64,000 bases of DNA, taken from positions 806,001 to 870,000 of the forward strand of contig NZ_CAEUHO010000004.1 in NCBI RefSeq assembly GCF_903181435.1, given 5' to 3'. Shown piece by piece: positions 59,718 to 64,000 of this stretch. Numbering within the stretch: the stretch's first letter is position 1; each line of letters opens with the position of its first letter. A model generated the notes under the pieces. It saw only the letters and a program-made list of their open reading frames with translations, was not told the origin of the DNA and ran no database searches. This DNA comes from Bacteroides acidifaciens (GTDB lineage: Bacteria > Bacteroidota > Bacteroidia > Bacteroidales > Bacteroidaceae). A program made the position numbers and the translations under genes.

Positions 59718-62700
59718 ATGATACATATAAAAAGAAATATTTGTCTGATGGCTGTTTCTTGCGCTTTGCTGGCAGGTATCCCTGTACAAAGTATGGCGCA
59801 GACAGGCAGAGCCGCAAGGACACAGGCTTCGCAAAACAATAAGATAACGATATCGGGTACGGTATTGGATAAGACGACAAATGACCCGTTGATTGGTGTG
59901 TCTGTTGTGGTAAAAGGAGTAGCCAATGCGGGAACGATTACGGATATGGATGGTAAGTTTACGTTGAAGTTGCCATACGCGGAAGCTCCGCTGGTATTTT
60001 CTTACTTGGGTTATCAGCCGCAGGAAATTGTTCCCGGTGCCAAGAAAGACTTGACGGTCTTATTACAGGAAGATACGAAAGCCTTGCAGGAAGTTGTGGT
60101 GGTAGGTTACACCAAGCAACGCAAGGAAACGATGGTCGGCTCGGTAGCTACCATTACAACGAAAGACTTGACGCAAAGTCCGACCGCCAATATCAACAAT
60201 GCACTTGCCGGACGTCTGCCGGGATTGGTTGTGAACCAATATGCGGGTGGTGAGCCGGGTGTTGACCAAAGTGAATTGTTCATCCGTGGTAAAGCTACTT
60301 ACGGCAATCAGAGTGCTATTGTCATTGTTGACGGAATCGAACGCGACATGAGTTATCTGGCACCGGACGAGATTGAAACATTCACTATTCTGAAGGATGC
60401 TTCCGCGACTGCCGCTTACGGTATCCGTGGCGCGAACGGTGTAATCGTGATCACAACCAAACGTGGTAAGGCCGCCGAGAAAGCAACTGTAAACCTGAAA
60501 GCCTCTGTCGGTATCAACCAACCTATCGGATTCCCCGAATATTTGGGCTCTGCCGATTATGCTACCTTATATAATGAAGCGCGACTGAATGACGCCAAGA
60601 TGACAGGCGCAGACATTAGCAGCCTGAATCTTTTCTCTCAACAGGCTATCGACAACTTCCGCCGTGCAAAAGGCGACAACTCCGACGGGCTGGGGTATGA
60701 CTGGGATTATTATGATTTCGCCTTCAAACCGGGTATGCAGGAAGATGTCAGCCTTTCTATCCGTGGAGGTACGGACAAGGTGCGTTACTATGTGCTGGCT
60801 AATTATTTTTCACAGGGCGGTAACTACAAATATTCGAATGCCGGTGAATATAATTCGCAGACCAGATTTACCCGTTACAACTTCCGTTCGAATATTGACA
60901 TTAATATTAACCGCTATCTGAGTACACGTCTCGACCTGGGTGCCCGTATTACCGACCGTAATGCACCGGGTACTACTGCCGGGCGACTGATGACTATCTG
61001 TGCTACGCAACCGCCGTATCTGCCTATCTTGGTAGAGGAGAACTCGCATCCGCAGAATGAAGAATATATTCAGCAGAACTCCCGGGGCATGCTGTATGGT
61101 GACAACATCTATCGCTATAATATATTAGGTGAGCTGAGCCGTACCGGTTATCTGAATGAGAAGAATACCTATCTGAACGGTAGCTTTGCCATGAACCTGG
61201 ATATGGGATTCCTGACAAAAGGGCTGAAAGCGGAAGTGATGTTTTCTTATGATGCTTCCGAAGGACGCTGGATCAACCGCAAGCTGGATACTTATAAGGA
61301 CGGATACCGTGAATATCCGAAATATGCGACGTTTATGCCGATTGAAGGTTCGGATGCCTATATGGCGGGCGGACATTATACCGGTGCTTACAAGACAGGT
61401 AATAAATACGACATCGACCAGACTATCGGCAACGGATTCAGCCATAATGCTTCCGACGGACGGACGTATATACAGGCACGTGTGGACTACAACCGTTTGT
61501 TCAACGACCGTCACGAACTGACAGCGATGTTGCTGGCAAACCGTGGCAACCGTACTGTTAATAATGAACTGGCTTATCATAGCCAGGGTATCACCGGACG
61601 TTTTGCCTATTATTATAATCAGAAGTACCTGATGGAGTTCAACTTCGGTTACAATGGTTCCGAGAACTTCGCTCCGGACAAACGTTACGGATTTTTCCCC
61701 GCAGGTTCTATCGGCTGGGTGATTTCGGAAGAGTCTTTTATGAAGAAGGCTTCCTGGATCGACTTCTTGAAGGTAAGGGCTTCTTATGGTTTGGTAGGTA
61801 GTGACAACGTGAGCAGCCGTTTCCCTTATTTAGCTTTCTACGGTAGTGGTAGCAGCTATGATTTCGGCAATAATTTCGGAACGAACGTGGGTGGTACTTC
61901 CGAAGGAAACCTGGCAAATGAAAGCCTGACTTGGGAGAAAGCCCGCAAGTTGAATGTAGGTATTGACTTTACTACCTTGAACCAGCGTTTGGCATTGACT
62001 GTCGATGCTTTCTATGAATATCGGTTCGATATTATTACGGATATGAATAGTGACGGTATCATGGGATATCCGGACATTGTAGGTAAGGATGCGGCTTTAC
62101 AGAATTTGGGTGAGGTCAGCAACCGTGGTGTGGACATCGAATTGAGCTGGAACGACAAGATAGGAAAGAATTTCCGTTATTATATTCGTCCGAATCTGAC
62201 CTTCTCCCGCAACCGCCTGGAATATAAGGCGGAAGTAGCCCGTAAGAACTCCTGGCGTAAAGAAACGGGTAAGCGCCTGTATGAGAACTTTGTCTATGTA
62301 TTCGACCACTTTGTGGCCGATCAGGAAGAGGCCGACCGCTTGAATAAAATCGGTTATCAGCCATGGGGGCAGTTAATTCCGGGAGATGTCGTTTACAAGG
62401 ATTTGGATCGCAATGGGGTGATTGACGATGAAGACCGTACGGCTATGGGAAATCCGCGTAGCCCGGAGCTTATGTTCGGTATTCCTTTCGGATTCCAGTA
62501 TAAGAATTTCGACTTTAGTGTATTGTTGCAGGGAGCCACCAAAACATCTATCCTGTTGAATGGGGCTGCTGTATTTGACTTCCCGCAGTTCGAGCAAGAT
62601 AAGATCGGGCGTGTGAAGAAGATGCATCTCGACCGTTGGACACCGGAAACGGCTGCTACGGCAAAATATCCGGCTTTGCACTACGGAACGCATGATAACA

Positions 62701-62963
62701 ATAAGAATGGAAACAGCAGCCTGTTCTTGTATGACGCTTCCTACCTTCGTCTGAAGAATGTGGAAATCGGTTATAATGTATCGCCTAACTGGTTGCGTAA
62801 GTTCCATGTACAGCAGGCACGTATCTATGTGCAGGGCTTGAATCTGTTGACTTTTGATAAACTGGGTGATGTAGACATCGACCCGGAAACGAAGTCCGGT
62901 GACGGTGCTTCCTGGTATCCGATTCAAAAGGTATTCAACTTCGGTATTGATATTACATTCTAA
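59718..62963 (+). CDS. SusC/RagA-type TonB-dependent transporter (mannan locus)
   Basis: A 1081-residue outer-membrane importer. A signal peptide ends near QSMAQ (about residue 27). A CarboxypepD_reg-like domain (about 43-125, ISGTVLDKTTNDPLIGVSVV) is followed by the TonB-box-like EVVVVGYTKQRKE. The plug has NALAGRLPGLVVNQYAGGEP and VIVDGIERDMSYLAPDEIET. The barrel ends KVFNFGIDITF. There is no STN domain, as usual for HTCS-controlled loci. A SusD gene starts 15 nt downstream. It imports the oligosaccharides cut by the surface GH76. Confidence 0.95.
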   Translation: MIHIKRNICLMAVSCALLAGIPVQSMAQTGRAARTQASQNNKITISGTVLDKTTNDPLIGVSVVVKGVANAGTITDMDGKFTLKLPYAEAPLVFSYLGYQPQEIVPGAKKDLTVLLQEDTKALQEVVVVGYTKQRKETMVGSVATITTKDLTQSPTANINNALAGRLPGLVVNQYAGGEPGVDQSELFIRGKATYGNQSAIVIVDGIERDMSYLAPDEIETFTILKDASATAAYGIRGANGVIVITTKRGKAAEKATVNLKASVGINQPIGFPEYLGSADYATLYNEARLNDAKMTGADISSLNLFSQQAIDNFRRAKGDNSDGLGYDWDYYDFAFKPGMQEDVSLSIRGGTDKVRYYVLANYFSQGGNYKYSNAGEYNSQTRFTRYNFRSNIDININRYLSTRLDLGARITDRNAPGTTAGRLMTICATQPPYLPILVEENSHPQNEEYIQQNSRGMLYGDNIYRYNILGELSRTGYLNEKNTYLNGSFAMNLDMGFLTKGLKAEVMFSYDASEGRWINRKLDTYKDGYREYPKYATFMPIEGSDAYMAGGHYTGAYKTGNKYDIDQTIGNGFSHNASDGRTYIQARVDYNRLFNDRHELTAMLLANRGNRTVNNELAYHSQGITGRFAYYYNQKYLMEFNFGYNGSENFAPDKRYGFFPAGSIGWVISEESFMKKASWIDFLKVRASYGLVGSDNVSSRFPYLAFYGSGSSYDFGNNFGTNVGGTSEGNLANESLTWEKARKLNVGIDFTTLNQRLALTVDAFYEYRFDIITDMNSDGIMGYPDIVGKDAALQNLGEVSNRGVDIELSWNDKIGKNFRYYIRPNLTFSRNRLEYKAEVARKNSWRKETGKRLYENFVYVFDHFVADQEEADRLNKIGYQPWGQLIPGDVVYKDLDRNGVIDDEDRTAMGNPRSPELMFGIPFGFQYKNFDFSVLLQGATKTSILLNGAAVFDFPQFEQDKIGRVKKMHLDRWTPETAATAKYPALHYGTHDNNKNGNSSLFLYDASYLRLKNVEIGYNVSPNWLRKFHVQQARIYVQGLNLLTFDKLGDVDIDPETKSGDGASWYPIQKVFNFGIDITF

Positions 62964-62978
62964 AAACAGTATAGAAAC

Positions 62979-64000
62979 ATGAAACAGTTATATAGATTTT
63001 CAGCAATCGCTTTATCGCTTCTAACGTTGTCTTTCGCTTCGTGCAATGATTACCTCGACCGGGATGATGATGACAACATTACGGAAGCGGATGTGTTTGC
63101 CCGTTATGAGAAAGTAAACGGACTGGTATCGGATGTGTATGCCAAGGCGAAGAAAGCCGACCGTCCGCTGGTGTTTTTCGAACACTTCAGTAACAGTGCC
63201 ATTACGGACGAATGTGAAGGTACTAACGTAGAAGGGAATATTACGAATAACTTCAATAACGGTGCCTGGAACCCGAACTCCTTGCCGGGTAGCTGCGGTC
63301 AGTACTGGGAAAGTTTGTATGAAGGAATCCGTAAGGCGAACTTGATTATAGAAAATGTGGCGAAGTATAATACGCCCGATAATCCTCAACAGGACGGTGA
63401 CTTGCGTAACCGTATCGGGGAAATGTATTTCATGCGCGGTTATTTCCATATGTTGCTGTTGCGTATGTACGGAGAAGCTCCGTATATTGACTATGTAGTT
63501 CATGCCGGAGATAATATGGATTTCAAGAAGGAGTCTGTTCATACGATGGTGGAAAAAATTGTTGCGGACGCACAGACTGCGTATGGTATGGTGCCCAATA
63601 AATACGTGAAGACCTCTGAAAACTTCGGGCGTGTGGATAAGGGTGCTTGCCTGGGACTGATTTCCTTTGTCCGCTGGATAGTGGCGACTCCGCTGTGGAA
63701 TGGAGCTTCCCAATATGGATACAACTTGCGTCGTGTGTTCGAGAATGAATATACGTATGACATCAACCGGTGGAGAAGGGCGAAGGAAGCGGCTAAGGCT
63801 GTACTGGATTTTGAAGTTGGTGGTACAAAGCGTTATTCTCTTTATATGAAACATGACGCAAATGATTTCAAAGACCCGGCGGACGGCAACTTGAATGATA
63901 GCCGTGTGTATGCCCGCCTGTGGGATATGTTCTATGATATGGATGCGTTTGCCAACGAGTATGTGTTCTTTATGACGAAGAGCAAGGACCAGGCCTGGCA
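62979..64000 (+). CDS. SusD/RagB-type surface glycan-binding lipoprotein, 3' end outside the window
   Basis: The ATG at 62979 opens a frame that continues to the window end (about 340 residues visible). The lipobox is LSFASC (Cys22), then NDYLDRDDDDNITEADVFAR, the usual SusD start. The helical N-terminal body has ANLIIENVAKYN, RIGEMYFMRGYFHMLLLRMY with the RG-YF signature, YGEAPYIDY and RVDKGACLGLISFVRWI. It is the partner of the SusC at 59718 and would cap it as a lid. About 200 C-terminal residues are missing, judged from family length. Confidence 0.93.
   Translation, partial: MKQLYRFSAIALSLLTLSFASCNDYLDRDDDDNITEADVFARYEKVNGLVSDVYAKAKKADRPLVFFEHFSNSAITDECEGTNVEGNITNNFNNGAWNPNSLPGSCGQYWESLYEGIRKANLIIENVAKYNTPDNPQQDGDLRNRIGEMYFMRGYFHMLLLRMYGEAPYIDYVVHAGDNMDFKKESVHTMVEKIVADAQTAYGMVPNKYVKTSENFGRVDKGACLGLISFVRWIVATPLWNGASQYGYNLRRVFENEYTYDINRWRRAKEAAKAVLDFEVGGTKRYSLYMKHDANDFKDPADGNLNDSRVYARLWDMFYDMDAFANEYVFFMTKSKDQAW

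Overview
The window comes from a gut Bacteroides, close to B. thetaiotaomicron, B. ovatus or B. xylanisolvens. The evidence is SusC/SusD pairs, a hybrid two-component regulator (HTCS), many lipoproteins, Bacteroides-type promoters (-7 TAnnTTTG with TTG/TTTG about 19-21 bp upstream) and an IS66 element. From memory only, the order proC-argD-argC-argG-GNAT-argR-rhaKIPAO-rhaR and the mannan genes resemble the BT3757-BT3792 stretch of B. thetaiotaomicron VPI-5482; no alignment was possible.

Layout: (1) 1-7.2 kb, minus strand: an envelope operon of Na+/solute symporter, GT2-DUF4922 fusion, SpoIID-like protein, AmpG-like permease and a truncated NagX-like acyltransferase, translationally coupled in part. 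(2) 7.3-15.1 kb, minus strand: an acyl-CoA synthetase with an HTH-cupin regulator, proC, and the arginine operon argR-GNAT-argG-argC-argD with ArgR-like sites in its promoter. (3) 15.2-22.8 kb: an AT-rich accessory island with an outer-membrane barrel protein, a 31-codon signal-peptide-like ORF, a membrane-anchored TPR/HTH regulator, and an intact IS66 with perfect terminal repeats and an 8-bp target duplication. A 22-bp-period palindrome array follows it. (4) 22.8-29.7 kb: rhaK-rhaI-rhaP-rhaA-rhaO and the AraC-type regulator rhaR. A 21-bp-spaced direct repeat before rhaK is the likely RhaR operator. (5) 30.0-37.8 kb: a SusC/SusD/GH18/DUF1735 glycan operon and an ECF sigma factor with no adjacent anti-sigma gene. 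(6) 38-40.3 kb: initiator tRNA-Met, a TetR regulator, fabG and an RluA-type pseudouridine synthase. (7) 40.4-64 kb: an alpha-mannan locus. It has a separate GH92 gene, a minus-strand operon GH92-EEP-GH76-GH125-GH130, a divergent HTCS gene, and a plus-strand surface operon LamG-SusE-like-GH76-SusC-SusD that runs off the window end.

Working together, the surface GH76 and the SusCD complex would cut and import mannan. Periplasmic GH92, GH76, GH125 and GH130 enzymes would take it to mannose, with the HTCS sensing the oligosaccharides. The neighbouring GH18 operon would release mannose-containing N-glycans. The most unusual feature is a pair of intergenic arrays (22308-22389 and 44379-44569). They share an exact 22-bp period and the plan arm, short core, inverted arm, short spacer, but have unrelated arm sequences.
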